A stretch of 64,000 bases of DNA from Williamsia muralis. GTDB lineage: Bacteria > Actinomycetota > Actinomycetes > Mycobacteriales > Mycobacteriaceae. The notes under the pieces were generated by a model that was given only the letters and a program-made list of their open reading frames with translations, had not been told where the DNA came from and did no database searches. The stretch is from contig NZ_PEBD01000008.1 of NCBI RefSeq assembly GCF_002735905.1, positions 930,001-994,000 on the forward strand, given 5' to 3'. The position numbers and the translations under genes were made by a program. Below, piece by piece: positions 52,901 to 60,263 of the stretch (the first letter of the stretch is position 1; the number at the start of each line of letters is the position of its first letter).

Positions 52901-53780
52901 TCGTGGTGACGTAGGTGGCGAACGCGAGGAAGGTGCCGACCGTGATCGAGCCCTGCATCGTCAGGTACCCGCCCAGGGCGATGATCGCGACCATGCCCAG
53001 CTGCGGCACGGCTGCGAGCGACGGCGCGAAGCGCGCGTTGATCTTCGCCGACCGCAGGCGCATGGAGTACAGCCGACGGCCAAGGCCCACGAGCTCGTCG
53101 ACCGCCCGATCCTCCTGACCGAAGCCCTTGACGACCCGGACGCCGGTCACCGTCTCCTCCACGTGCTGGGCGAGGTCGGCGGCCGATTGTTGCGCGGACC
53201 AGGTGGCGGCGAACAGGCGTTTGCGACTGTTGAAAGCGATGGCCGACACGGCCGGGATGACCAGCAGAGCAACCACTGTGAGCAACGGTGACAGGTAGAA
53301 CATCACCCCGATGGCGAGAACCACCTGCACCATCGCGCCGAGCGAAAGGGGCACCATCGCGAGGAGGCCCTGCACCAGCTGCAGATCGGTGATGCTGCGC
53401 GACACCACCTGTCCGGTGCGGATCTGATCCTGAGCCGCACCGTCGAGGCGGAGCACGCTGTTCAGGATCGACAACCGCAGCGCATTCTGCACGTTGAGCG
53501 ATAGGCGCCCAGCGGTCAGACGGCGACCGTACTGGCATCCGAATCGGACAAAGGCCAGCGCCACCATGACCCCGGCGATCGCTGCGATCGAGTAACCGTG
53601 CTCGGCAGCCCCGGTCGCTTCATCGATCGCGGCCTTGGTCAGCAGTGGGATCGTGAGGTCGATCAGCAGCGCGAGGCCGGTGACACCGAGGACGATCACA
53701 ACCAGTCTGCGGTGACGCAGACATTCCCGGGTCAGCCGCCGGATCCACCCGGGTCGAACGTCTTCTGGCGGAGCGGTCAA
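49959..53780 (-). CDS. Fused double ABC exporter, Rv0194-like
   Basis: One 1273-residue chain holds two exporter halves: six helices (residues 30-310), ATPase 1 (Walker A GPPGSGKST near 380, LTLSGGQRQR, LILDDATSAVD), a linker, six helices (690-980), ATPase 2 (GETGAGKST near 1053, GLSSGQRQL, LLLDEATATLD). Site 1 has Asp in place of the catalytic Glu and site 2 has an LSSGQ signature, so the two sites are probably unequal. The TTG start overlaps the EcsC stop (TTGA). Resembles the multidrug pump Rv0194. Confidence 0.9.
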   Translation of the reverse strand: MTAPPEDVRPGWIRRLTRECLRHRRLVVIVLGVTGLALLIDLTIPLLTKAAIDEATGAAEHGYSIAAIAGVMVALAFVRFGCQYGRRLTAGRLSLNVQNALRLSILNSVLRLDGAAQDQIRTGQVVSRSITDLQLVQGLLAMVPLSLGAMVQVVLAIGVMFYLSPLLTVVALLVIPAVSAIAFNSRKRLFAATWSAQQSAADLAQHVEETVTGVRVVKGFGQEDRAVDELVGLGRRLYSMRLRSAKINARFAPSLAAVPQLGMVAIIALGGYLTMQGSITVGTFLAFATYVTTMTGLARLLTSLLVSAQLARAAVERVYQVIDEPPDPALSARGTLPGDALGLALNNVTFTYPGARTPVLNGVDLHIAPGEVVAVVGPPGSGKSTLALLADRFYRPQAGTIELSNDHGTFDISTVETQELRSTVGVVFDEAFLYSDTVAANIAPNAHVGKFDTTTDEKPPLPSGIISAAERAGAHGFVTALEHGYRTIVGERGLTLSGGQRQRIALARALYADPRVLILDDATSAVDARTEADIFTHLRTSTRTMLILAHRRSTLTLADRVAVLDGGRIIDVGTEAELNARCPLFRSLMSTDVRDDDLDEEIAADQPVTVDALWPSEAPDPEPRLRKVAAQATMGPRGGGGMAGALGAMAPTPKLLEAVQALPPADESPDVDDNDIRTDRPDFSLRQLLRPVRWLLALVVLCISIDTLVGLAFPTIARYGIDGATSDRSSHLWFAAGAGLVAVAIGFVAAAVMTVITSRAGERVLYALRVRSYAHLQRLGLDYYERELSGRIMTRMTTDVDALSTFLQTGLSTAIVSTLTVAGVAVALIITDASLGLVMLVVFPPIIVATIVFRRISSRAYTRSRELVSEVNADFQENVGGVRTTQAYSHDGFAMAQFSARAAEYVRARMVSQQAISIFFPFITLMSDLATAGVIAFGAHQVAAGSTSAGTLVAFVLYLGMLFGPVQQLSQVFDGYQQALVGLRRISDLLATRSSVRCPDGVPELAVATPENGFTGHAELREVGFRYPGSTTDALAGVDLDLPAGTSLALVGETGAGKSTIVKLLARFYDPTSGSVRMDGTDIRGFRLSYYRSRLGVVPQEPHLFTGTVADNIAYGRPDADHEQIVAAARAVGALSMISALPGAMNHPIGERGQGLSSGQRQLIALARAELVDPDLLLLDEATATLDQATERRVMAAGRHLTGSRSSVIVAHRLATAARADRIAVVAGGKIVEFGTHDELLALDRRYRALWTAGITPDEASEPTAGHGGNRPA

Positions 53781-54529
53781 CTAGAGGACGGCCCGTCGTA
53801 GGGCGCGATGATGTGGGGACGATTCGACGGCCACTCCCTGGGAGCAGGGCCGAAGACCTTGCGTGAGTTGTTGATGATGATCTTGCCGAGTGTCCGGTTG
53901 CCGACGCCTCCGATGATCGCGCCGAGGCCGGCGGGAAGGAGTTTGCCGGCCGCCAACGGCAACTTCTGGAGGGTGTACTTGCGCAGGTAGCGCTTGACCA
54001 ACCGCTGATTGAGTGTGCGCATGACCGGTGCCGGTATGACGCCGCCGAGCGCACGGCCCATGGTTCCGCCGGACTTCGCGCCGAGGGAGTCACGAACCAC
54101 CGCCAACCCCGACTCACCGAGCGCCACCGTCAGCACGAGGGCTTTACGGCGTTCGCGGTCGTCGATCGGTATGCCGTGCACATCGGCGATGGCCAGCGAC
54201 AGGAGTGCCGATGCCTCGATGAAGAAGGCGGTCTCGGCGCCGAGGGATGCCAGGGACATCACGGTGCCCACACCCGGGAACGCAGCCGCGGCGCCGACCG
54301 CTCCACCAGATCCGGTGACAGCCATCAGGAAGCGCTGTTCGAGCCGGGCAATGATCTGTGCCGGTGACTCGTACGGGTGTTCTTGGCGCAGGTGGTTGAC
54401 GTACTTGGCGACGGCGGGTGCCTGCAGGTGCTGGGCCTGACCGACCAGGGCGTCCAGGATGCCCTCGGGTTTGCGTCCGGCTCCCACGATCTGTCCATCG
54501 CCGATGGACGACAGCTGCTTCTTGGCCAC
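53777..54529 (-). CDS. EcsC-family protein
   Basis: A 250-residue protein with the EcsC hydrophobic, glycine-rich stretch (GSGGAVGAAAAFPGVGTVMSLASLGAETAFF) followed by RRKALVLTVALGESG and a Gly-rich C-terminal part (GAIIGGVGNRTLGKIIINNSRKVFG). EcsC in Bacillus is tied to the EcsAB ABC transporter; here the gene is translationally coupled to a fused ABC exporter. GTG start 3 bp after the preceding gene. Function unknown. Confidence 0.83.
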   Translation of the reverse strand: MAKKQLSSIGDGQIVGAGRKPEGILDALVGQAQHLQAPAVAKYVNHLRQEHPYESPAQIIARLEQRFLMAVTGSGGAVGAAAAFPGVGTVMSLASLGAETAFFIEASALLSLAIADVHGIPIDDRERRKALVLTVALGESGLAVVRDSLGAKSGGTMGRALGGVIPAPVMRTLNQRLVKRYLRKYTLQKLPLAAGKLLPAGLGAIIGGVGNRTLGKIIINNSRKVFGPAPREWPSNRPHIIAPYDGPSSS

Positions 54530-54532
54530 GGG

Positions 54533-55585
54533 TCAGGCTCCTTGTCCGGCGGGAACCACTTCGCCGTCGATGGGCGGCGGTGGCGGGGTGCCGTCGCCGA
54601 ACGGTCGACCGCCGAGTTCTTCACGGTGATGGGCGGTGCGCCAGCCGGACAGGTCCGGTCCCTTGGGCACGATCTTCGTGGGATTGATGTCCTCGTGAAC
54701 GATGTAGTAGTGCTGTTTGATCTGGGTGAAGTCGACCGTGTCACCGAATCCGGGTGTCTGGAACAGGTCGCGTGCGTACGCCCACAGCACGGGCATCTCA
54801 CTCAGTTTGGAGCGATTGCACTTGAAGTGTCCGTGGTAGACAGGGTCGAATCTGACCAGGGTGGTGAACAGGCGCACGTCCGCTTCGGTGATGGTGTCGC
54901 CCACCAGATAACGCTGCTCGCGTAGCCGGTCGGAGAGCTGGTCGAGACGTGTGAACAGTCGATCGTAGGCGCTTTCGTAGGCGTCCTGACTGCCGGCGAA
55001 GCCGCACCGGTACACGCCGTTGTTGACGTCTTTGAAGACGACGTCGATGACCTCGTCGATCTCGCCGCGCAGATGTTCGGGGTAGAGGTCAGGAGCCCCT
55101 TCCCGGTGGTGGTCGACCCACTCGGTGGAGAAGTCGAGGGTCATCTGGCGGAACTCGTTGGTGACCACGGCGCCGGTGGGGATGTCGACGATGGCCGGGA
55201 CGGTGATTCCCCGCGGGTAGTCCGGGTACCGCGTCAGATAGGCGTCTTTCAGGCGCGGGATCTTCAGGACCGGGTCGAGACCGTCGGGGTCGAGGTCGAA
55301 GGTCCAGCTGTCCGAGTCATGCGTCGGGCCGCACAGGCCCATCGACAGCGCCGACTCGAGACCCAGCAGCCGGCGCACGATGATCGCGCGGTTCGCCCAG
55401 GGGCATGCGCGCGCGACGATCAGCCGGTACCGGCCGGGCTCGACCTTGAATGTCTCGCCCGCGGGTCCGACCCCGTCACGCGTGATGCGGTTGTCGATGT
55501 ATCGGGTGTCCCGCACGAACTCTTCGCCGGTGGTCACGTAGGTGCCCGGGGTGTCGTGCGCTGAGTGTGTCGACTCGGTGCTCAT
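54533..55585 (-). CDS. Glutathionyl-hydroquinone-reductase-like protein
   Basis: A 350-residue xi-class glutathione-transferase-like protein (YqjG/PcpF type): thioredoxin-fold motif ACPWANR with Cys61, the family VPAIVDIPTGAVVTNE segment, and the helical domain YLVGDTITEADVRLFTTLVRFD. Mycobacteriales use mycothiol, so a mycothiol-linked reductase for quinones or lipids is more likely. ATG 55585 lies exactly 7 nt after -10 TACCCT. The EcsC and ABC genes follow without a gap. Confidence 0.88.
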   Translation of the reverse strand: MSTESTHSAHDTPGTYVTTGEEFVRDTRYIDNRITRDGVGPAGETFKVEPGRYRLIVARACPWANRAIIVRRLLGLESALSMGLCGPTHDSDSWTFDLDPDGLDPVLKIPRLKDAYLTRYPDYPRGITVPAIVDIPTGAVVTNEFRQMTLDFSTEWVDHHREGAPDLYPEHLRGEIDEVIDVVFKDVNNGVYRCGFAGSQDAYESAYDRLFTRLDQLSDRLREQRYLVGDTITEADVRLFTTLVRFDPVYHGHFKCNRSKLSEMPVLWAYARDLFQTPGFGDTVDFTQIKQHYYIVHEDINPTKIVPKGPDLSGWRTAHHREELGGRPFGDGTPPPPPIDGEVVPAGQGA

Positions 55586-55592
55586 CGTTTCC

Positions 55593-55598
55593 AGGGTA
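55593..55598 (-). promoter_or_regulatory. -10 element of the reductase-EcsC-ABC operon
   Basis: Minus-strand TACCCT ends 7 nt before ATG 55585, predicting a leaderless message for the operon that runs to 49959. Confidence 0.5.
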
Positions 55599-55637
55599 GC
55601 CGTTGATCAGGGCTGGGCAGACGGACTTCGGCGCGGT

Positions 55638-55655
55638 ATATTCCACATGGACTAT
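55638..55655 (+). promoter_or_regulatory. Candidate PadR operator
   Basis: A near-perfect palindrome ATA-T-TCCA-CA-TGGA-C-TAT (7 of 8 paired positions) lies 35 bp upstream of the PadR ATG and 40 bp from the facing -10 element. PadR regulators often bind such A/T-flanked dyads in their own promoters. Confidence 0.45.
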
Positions 55656-55689
55656 TTCCGACGGGTCGAATGTCGAGTGGGGGAGCACG

Positions 55690-56325
55690 ATGGGGCAACG
55701 CAGTGTTGCTGCCGATGTCGAACTGACCCCGTTGGCCGTTCTTGTGCTCGGGCTCGTGGCGGAACGACCGATGCACCCGTACGAGATGGTCCAGACGTTG
55801 CTCGAACGCAACGAGGACCGGTTCGCCAAGACCCGGCCCGGATCGCTCTACCACACAGTCGACCGGCTGCACGCCCAGGATCTGTTGCAGATCAACAGCG
55901 TTCAGCGAGCCGGCAACCGGCCCGAACGAACCGTCTATGCCATCACCGAGCTGGGCGCCAGTACTCTGCGTCGCTCACTCACGACAATGCTCCGCACACC
56001 CGCGGTCGAGTACCCGAGCTTTTATCTGGCCCTGGCCGAGGCGCATTCGTTGGGTCGGCAAGAGGTGGTCGGGCTGCTCACCGAGAGGCTCGGTGCGATG
56101 CGCGCCGAGCTCGAATCGGTCAACCGGTCGGTGGCAGAGGCGTCGGAAGGGGGCATCCCCGAGATGTTCCTGCTCGATGCCGGTTGCCGGCAGTCGGTGA
56201 TGCAGGCTGAGATCGCCTGGACCGAGAGCCTGCGAAATCGGCTGGAGAACGGCGACCTCCTGTGGATCGAGGAGTGGTTGGCGGGCACGACCCCATCGAA
56301 CAGAACAGAGGAAGACAGTGAGTAA
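55690..56325 (+). CDS. PadR-family transcriptional regulator
   Basis: A 211-residue repressor. The winged helix shows LGLVAERPMHPYEMVQTLLERNEDRFAKTR and GSLYHTVDRLHAQDLL, typical of PadR; a long C-terminal helical region (about 100 residues) resembles the Vir_act_alpha_C dimer domain. ATG 55690 follows GGGGGAG. Its stop overlaps the MFS exporter start by 8 nt, so it likely senses the exported compound and controls this operon. Confidence 0.9.
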   Translation: MGQRSVAADVELTPLAVLVLGLVAERPMHPYEMVQTLLERNEDRFAKTRPGSLYHTVDRLHAQDLLQINSVQRAGNRPERTVYAITELGASTLRRSLTTMLRTPAVEYPSFYLALAEAHSLGRQEVVGLLTERLGAMRAELESVNRSVAEASEGGIPEMFLLDAGCRQSVMQAEIAWTESLRNRLENGDLLWIEEWLAGTTPSNRTEEDSE

Positions 56326-57904
56326 CCCCAGCCCCAGCCCGGCCATAACCACCAGACCTTGGCTCGCGCTGGGCGCCTTGTGCATCGGGTTCTTCATGAT
56401 CCTCGTGGACATGACCATCGTCTCGGTTGCCCAGCCCGCCATTCAGCGGGCGCTCGACACCGATGTCAACGGGGTCATCTGGGTCTCGAGCGCTTATCTG
56501 CTCACCTACGCGGTGCCCATGCTGGTCGCAGGGCGTCTGGGTGACCGGTACGGACCGAAGAACGTGTATCTCGCAGGCCTCGTGGTGTTCACCGCCGCGA
56601 GCGTGTGGTGCGGGTTCGCAGGCTCGATCGAGATGCTCATCCTCACGCGCGGTCTGCAGGGTGTCGGCGCGGCGCTGATCACGCCGCAGACGATGGCACT
56701 GATCACGAGAATCTTCCCCGAGAACAAGCGTGGGGCGGCGATGGGTGTCTGGGGCACCGTCGCGGGTGTCGCGACGCTGATCGGGCCGCTTGCTGGTGGC
56801 GGGCTCGTCGACGGACTGGGCTGGGAGTGGATCTTCTTCGTCAACGTCCCCGTCGGCGTCGTCGGTCTGGCGCTGGCCTGGAAGCTGGTGCCGCAGGTGT
56901 CCACGAGCAAACGCCACTTCGACCTGGTCGGCATGGCGCTCAGCGGCATCGGTCTGACCTGTCTGGTCTTCGGTATCCAGGACGGCGAGAAATACGACTG
57001 GGCGGCCTGGATCTGGGGCCTGATCGTCTTCGGCCTGCTGGTGATGGCCTTGTTCGTCTACTGGCAGCACAAGATTCTGACCGTGCGACGGTCCGCTGAA
57101 CCGCTCGTGCCACTGCGCCTGTTCCTCGACCGGAACTTCTCACTGGCGAGTATCGGCATCACGACGATGGGTTTTGCGACCGCCGGAATGATGGTCCCGC
57201 TGATGTACTACTTGCAGCTGGTCGCCGGTCTGACCCCGACGGAGTCGGCGGTGGTGACCGTGCCGATGGCTGTTCTCACCGGCGTGCTCGCGCCGATAGT
57301 CGGCCGGCAGGTCGACCGGATCCACCCTCGGTACATCGTCGCCACGGCCCTGCTGCTCAACGCGGTGGCCATCGGCTGGCTCGCGATGATCGCCACACCG
57401 ACCACCCCGATCTGGCAGCTTCTGCTGCCCGTGGCGCTCATGGGCGCGGCGAGTTCGGGTATCTGGGCGCCGTTGGCTGCCACCGCGACGCGGAACCTTC
57501 CCATGGCCAGTGCCGGCGCCGGCGCCGGCGTGTACAACACCACGCGTCTCATCGGCTCGGTCCTCGGTAGCGCTGCGGTGGGTGCCCTGATGCAGACCCG
57601 CCTCGCCGCCGAGGTTCCCGGGTTCGGGTCATCGTCGATGGATCAGGCCGGACGGCTCCCGGAGTCGGTTCGGGACGGCTTCTCCGCAGCGATGGGGCAG
57701 TCGCTCCTGTTGCCGGCCGCGGCCCTGCTGATCGGCGTCGTCGCTGCTGCAGCCTTCGCCAGGCCGCGACACATGATGGAAGCGGTGGTGCCCGCGGGCG
57801 GGTTGCAACCAGGCGATGTCCCCGCCGGCACCGAGGGCGTAGCCGGGGTGCCGAAGGCGACCAGCGCTGCGAAGGCCGCCGCGCCATCGGGCGCGGGGGA
57901 CTGA
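56318..57904 (+). CDS. MFS drug exporter, DHA2 (14-helix) family
   Basis: A 528-residue proton-linked efflux pump. Motifs: DMTIVSVAQPAIQRAL in helix 1, GRLGDRYGPK (motif A) and VGAALITPQTMALI (antiporter-type motif). About 14 helices, then a 50-residue Pro/Ala-rich cytoplasmic tail. Apparent counterpart of Rv1250. It is co-translated with the PadR gene; the substrate is unknown. Confidence 0.92.
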   Translation: MSNPSPSPAITTRPWLALGALCIGFFMILVDMTIVSVAQPAIQRALDTDVNGVIWVSSAYLLTYAVPMLVAGRLGDRYGPKNVYLAGLVVFTAASVWCGFAGSIEMLILTRGLQGVGAALITPQTMALITRIFPENKRGAAMGVWGTVAGVATLIGPLAGGGLVDGLGWEWIFFVNVPVGVVGLALAWKLVPQVSTSKRHFDLVGMALSGIGLTCLVFGIQDGEKYDWAAWIWGLIVFGLLVMALFVYWQHKILTVRRSAEPLVPLRLFLDRNFSLASIGITTMGFATAGMMVPLMYYLQLVAGLTPTESAVVTVPMAVLTGVLAPIVGRQVDRIHPRYIVATALLLNAVAIGWLAMIATPTTPIWQLLLPVALMGAASSGIWAPLAATATRNLPMASAGAGAGVYNTTRLIGSVLGSAAVGALMQTRLAAEVPGFGSSSMDQAGRLPESVRDGFSAAMGQSLLLPAAALLIGVVAAAAFARPRHMMEAVVPAGGLQPGDVPAGTEGVAGVPKATSAAKAAAPSGAGD

Positions 57905-57951
57905 CCAGCCGTGTGTCCACCGCGGTTGACGTCGGCGCTCGTCTCGGGATG

Positions 57952-57957
57952 TACTGT
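57952..57957 (+). promoter_or_regulatory. -10 element of TetR gene and start-codon palindrome
   Basis: TACTGT ends 5 nt before ATG 57963, and TTGACG (57926-57931) is 20 nt upstream, longer than usual. TGCGC-CAT-GCGCA (57957-57969) straddles the start codon and could be an autoregulatory site. Confidence 0.35.
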
Positions 57958-57962
57958 GCGCC

Positions 57963-58607
57963 ATGCGCAGTGACGTTCCAGGTTCGCGCCGGTTGTCGGT
58001 GGAGGACCGCCGCGCACAATTGGTGAACTGCGCTCTGACGCTTGCCGACCGCGGCGGGATGAGCGCGGTGACCGTGCGTGGTGTCGCCGAGGAAGCCAAG
58101 GTCTCCCTCGGCGTGGTGCATTACTGCTTCGACGACAAGGAACAACTTGTCGCCGCGATGATCGAGAAGGTGATCGCCGAACAACTCGAGGCGCTTCTCG
58201 CTTCGGTGCCCACCGAAAACCTCGGTACCGGCCGGGACGCGCTCCGGATCTCCATCCAGGAGGCGGTCACTGCGGTCTGGGCACGCGCGGCCGAATTCCC
58301 GAATCGTTGGCTGCTCATGATCGAGTCCATGCTGTTCTCGTTGCGGCAGCCGACGGAATCGGCGTCGGCCGGCCAGGCGCTGCTGCAGCACACCATCGCC
58401 GAGAAGTACGGACACACCTACCTTTCCGAGATCGGCGATCGCTGCGGGATGCGATGGGAAGTGTCCGAACGTGAAATGGTGCGGTCGGCGTTGCAGATGC
58501 TGTTCGGCACCGTGCAGTGGTGGCTCGTCGACCGCGATGATGCCGCGGCGCGGAGGTCGCTGGCTTTGCTCGCCGGGTGGATGGCCGACTGCGCCGAGCC
58601 GCGATAG
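57963..58607 (+). CDS. TetR-family regulator
   Basis: A 214-residue repressor with helix-turn-helix VRGVAEEAKVSLGVVHYCFDDKEQLV and a helical ligand domain similar to the BetI/TetR_C_6 group. It starts 58 bp after the MFS gene and ends 1 bp before the stop of the convergent molybdoenzyme gene, so its target may be the exporter upstream or lie elsewhere. Confidence 0.88.
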   Translation: MRSDVPGSRRLSVEDRRAQLVNCALTLADRGGMSAVTVRGVAEEAKVSLGVVHYCFDDKEQLVAAMIEKVIAEQLEALLASVPTENLGTGRDALRISIQEAVTAVWARAAEFPNRWLLMIESMLFSLRQPTESASAGQALLQHTIAEKYGHTYLSEIGDRCGMRWEVSEREMVRSALQMLFGTVQWWLVDRDDAAARRSLALLAGWMADCAEPR

Positions 58608-58608
58608 C

Positions 58609-60168
58609 TCAGGGCCGGACCTGCACCTCGACCGAATGCAGTCCGGTCGCTCCATCCGGCACCGACGGCGTCTCCGATTCGATCTGCGTTGCGCCTTCGC
58701 CGTCGATGGCCCGAACCCGCAGGCGGTGCTCGCCGGATGGGGCATCCCACTGCCACCTCCAGAGTCGCCATGCGTCGATCACGTTGGGATCCAACAGTTC
58801 TGCGTCGTTCCACGGCCCGTCGTCGACCTGCACCTGTACCCCCTTGATGCCGCGGTGCTGTGCCCAGGCCACGCCTCCGACGGTGACCGGGCCGGTGGTG
58901 AGAGAGGAACCGGTCCTCGGCACGTCGATGCGCGAACTGGTCTTGATCGGCCCCTTCTCGGCCCAGCCGAGCGTGGTCCAGTACGCCTCCGCGCGATCGA
59001 ATCTGGTGACCTCGAGCGACACGACCCACTTGGTCGCCGAGACGTATCCGTACAGGCCCGGGACGACCATCCTGACCGGGTAGCCGTGTTCGAGCGGCAA
59101 CGGTTCACCGTTCATCCCCACCGCCAGCATGGCGTCGCGGCCGTCGGTCAATGCGGTCAGCGGAGTGCCGGCGGTCCATCCGTCGGCACTGGTCGACAAC
59201 ACCATGTCGGCGTCCGCGGACGGACCGGCCGCAGCGAGGAGGTCCTTCAGGCGGTAACCGGTCCAGGTCGCGTTGCCGACGAGGTCGCCGCCGACCTCGT
59301 TGGACACACAGGTCAGTGTGATGACGGCGTCGAAGGCGCTGTTGTCTCGTTGTAGCTGGTCGAGATCGAGCCTGATCTCTCGATCGACCATCCCGTGGAT
59401 GCGCAGCGACCAGCTTGTGCTCTTGACCTGTGGCACCACGAGAGCGGTGTCGATGCGATAGAAGTCGTCGCTGGGGGTGATGAACGAGCTGACCTGAGCA
59501 ATGGACGGCGCTTGTGTGGTGACCGGATTGCTCGCATCGGGCACGGCGAAGGCGGCACGATCGGCCCCCACCCCGCCGCTGACCCGCCGGACGGTCACAC
59601 CGCCCAGTCCGGCCAGGACCGCCCCGCCCCCGACTGCGCCGGCTCGGACCAGGAACCGGCGACGGTCGGTGGCAGTGGCAGACCCGTCGCCGTGGGCAAC
59701 GGTACGGTCCGCGGGTTCGCCGACCCGCGGGCGCAGTGCCCGTATCAGCCAGTGCAGTACGAGCATGGCAACCGCCACCCCGGCGATCGTGGGTAGCGCC
59801 CACCCGGGCGACGCGTTCGGCCGCGCCACCGCCGCGGCGGCCCCGAGTGCTCCGACCAGGGCCACCATGACGAGCCCGGCCGGGGGACGCCGGTATTCGG
59901 CCACTCCGGCGATAGCGGCGAGCACTGCCATGACGGCCGCGATGGTCACCAGCAGCACTGTCTTGTCGGCGGTGCCGAACGCATCGATGGCCGATTCCCT
60001 CAGGCCCTCGGGCATGCGGTCGATCACCTCGGACCCCACGGCCTGTAGCGGCGACGAACTCCGATCGACGGCAGGTGCCAGCAGGTAGCCGACGCCGAGT
60101 CCCAGCGCCACACTGGATGTTCCGGCGGCGGCAGCGACCACCATGTGGCTGCGGGGGGAGGGGGTCAT
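58609..60168 (-). CDS. Membrane-anchored sulfite-oxidase-family molybdoenzyme
   Basis: Of 519 residues: four helices (about 9-30, 71-91, 97-115, 126-144), a cytoplasmic loop ending in a Tat-like motif RRRFL (169-173) before helix 5, then an external molybdopterin domain with Moco-ligand Cys287 (TLTCVSNEVGG) and the dimerisation domain (GVAWAQHRGIKGVQVQVDDGPW). Such actinobacterial proteins are known to use both Sec and Tat for insertion. The substrate is unknown; sulfite is not assured. A GATACT -10 lies 6 nt before the ATG. Confidence 0.88.
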   Translation of the reverse strand: MTPSPRSHMVVAAAAGTSSVALGLGVGYLLAPAVDRSSSPLQAVGSEVIDRMPEGLRESAIDAFGTADKTVLLVTIAAVMAVLAAIAGVAEYRRPPAGLVMVALVGALGAAAAVARPNASPGWALPTIAGVAVAMLVLHWLIRALRPRVGEPADRTVAHGDGSATATDRRRFLVRAGAVGGGAVLAGLGGVTVRRVSGGVGADRAAFAVPDASNPVTTQAPSIAQVSSFITPSDDFYRIDTALVVPQVKSTSWSLRIHGMVDREIRLDLDQLQRDNSAFDAVITLTCVSNEVGGDLVGNATWTGYRLKDLLAAAGPSADADMVLSTSADGWTAGTPLTALTDGRDAMLAVGMNGEPLPLEHGYPVRMVVPGLYGYVSATKWVVSLEVTRFDRAEAYWTTLGWAEKGPIKTSSRIDVPRTGSSLTTGPVTVGGVAWAQHRGIKGVQVQVDDGPWNDAELLDPNVIDAWRLWRWQWDAPSGEHRLRVRAIDGEGATQIESETPSVPDGATGLHSVEVQVRP

Positions 60169-60174
60169 CTGCCC

Positions 60175-60180
60175 AGTATC
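60175..60180 (-). promoter_or_regulatory. -10 element of the molybdoenzyme gene
   Basis: Minus-strand GATACT ends 6 nt before ATG 60168, consistent with a leaderless message. The opposite strand has TACGAT (60222-60227) for the divergent gene. Confidence 0.35.
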
Positions 60181-60263
60181 CCTGCGCCGAATGGATGACA
60201 GGATCTTCCTTCACCCTGACCTACGATGTGACCTGCATTGGTGCCCAACGGGAGGAGCGCACT

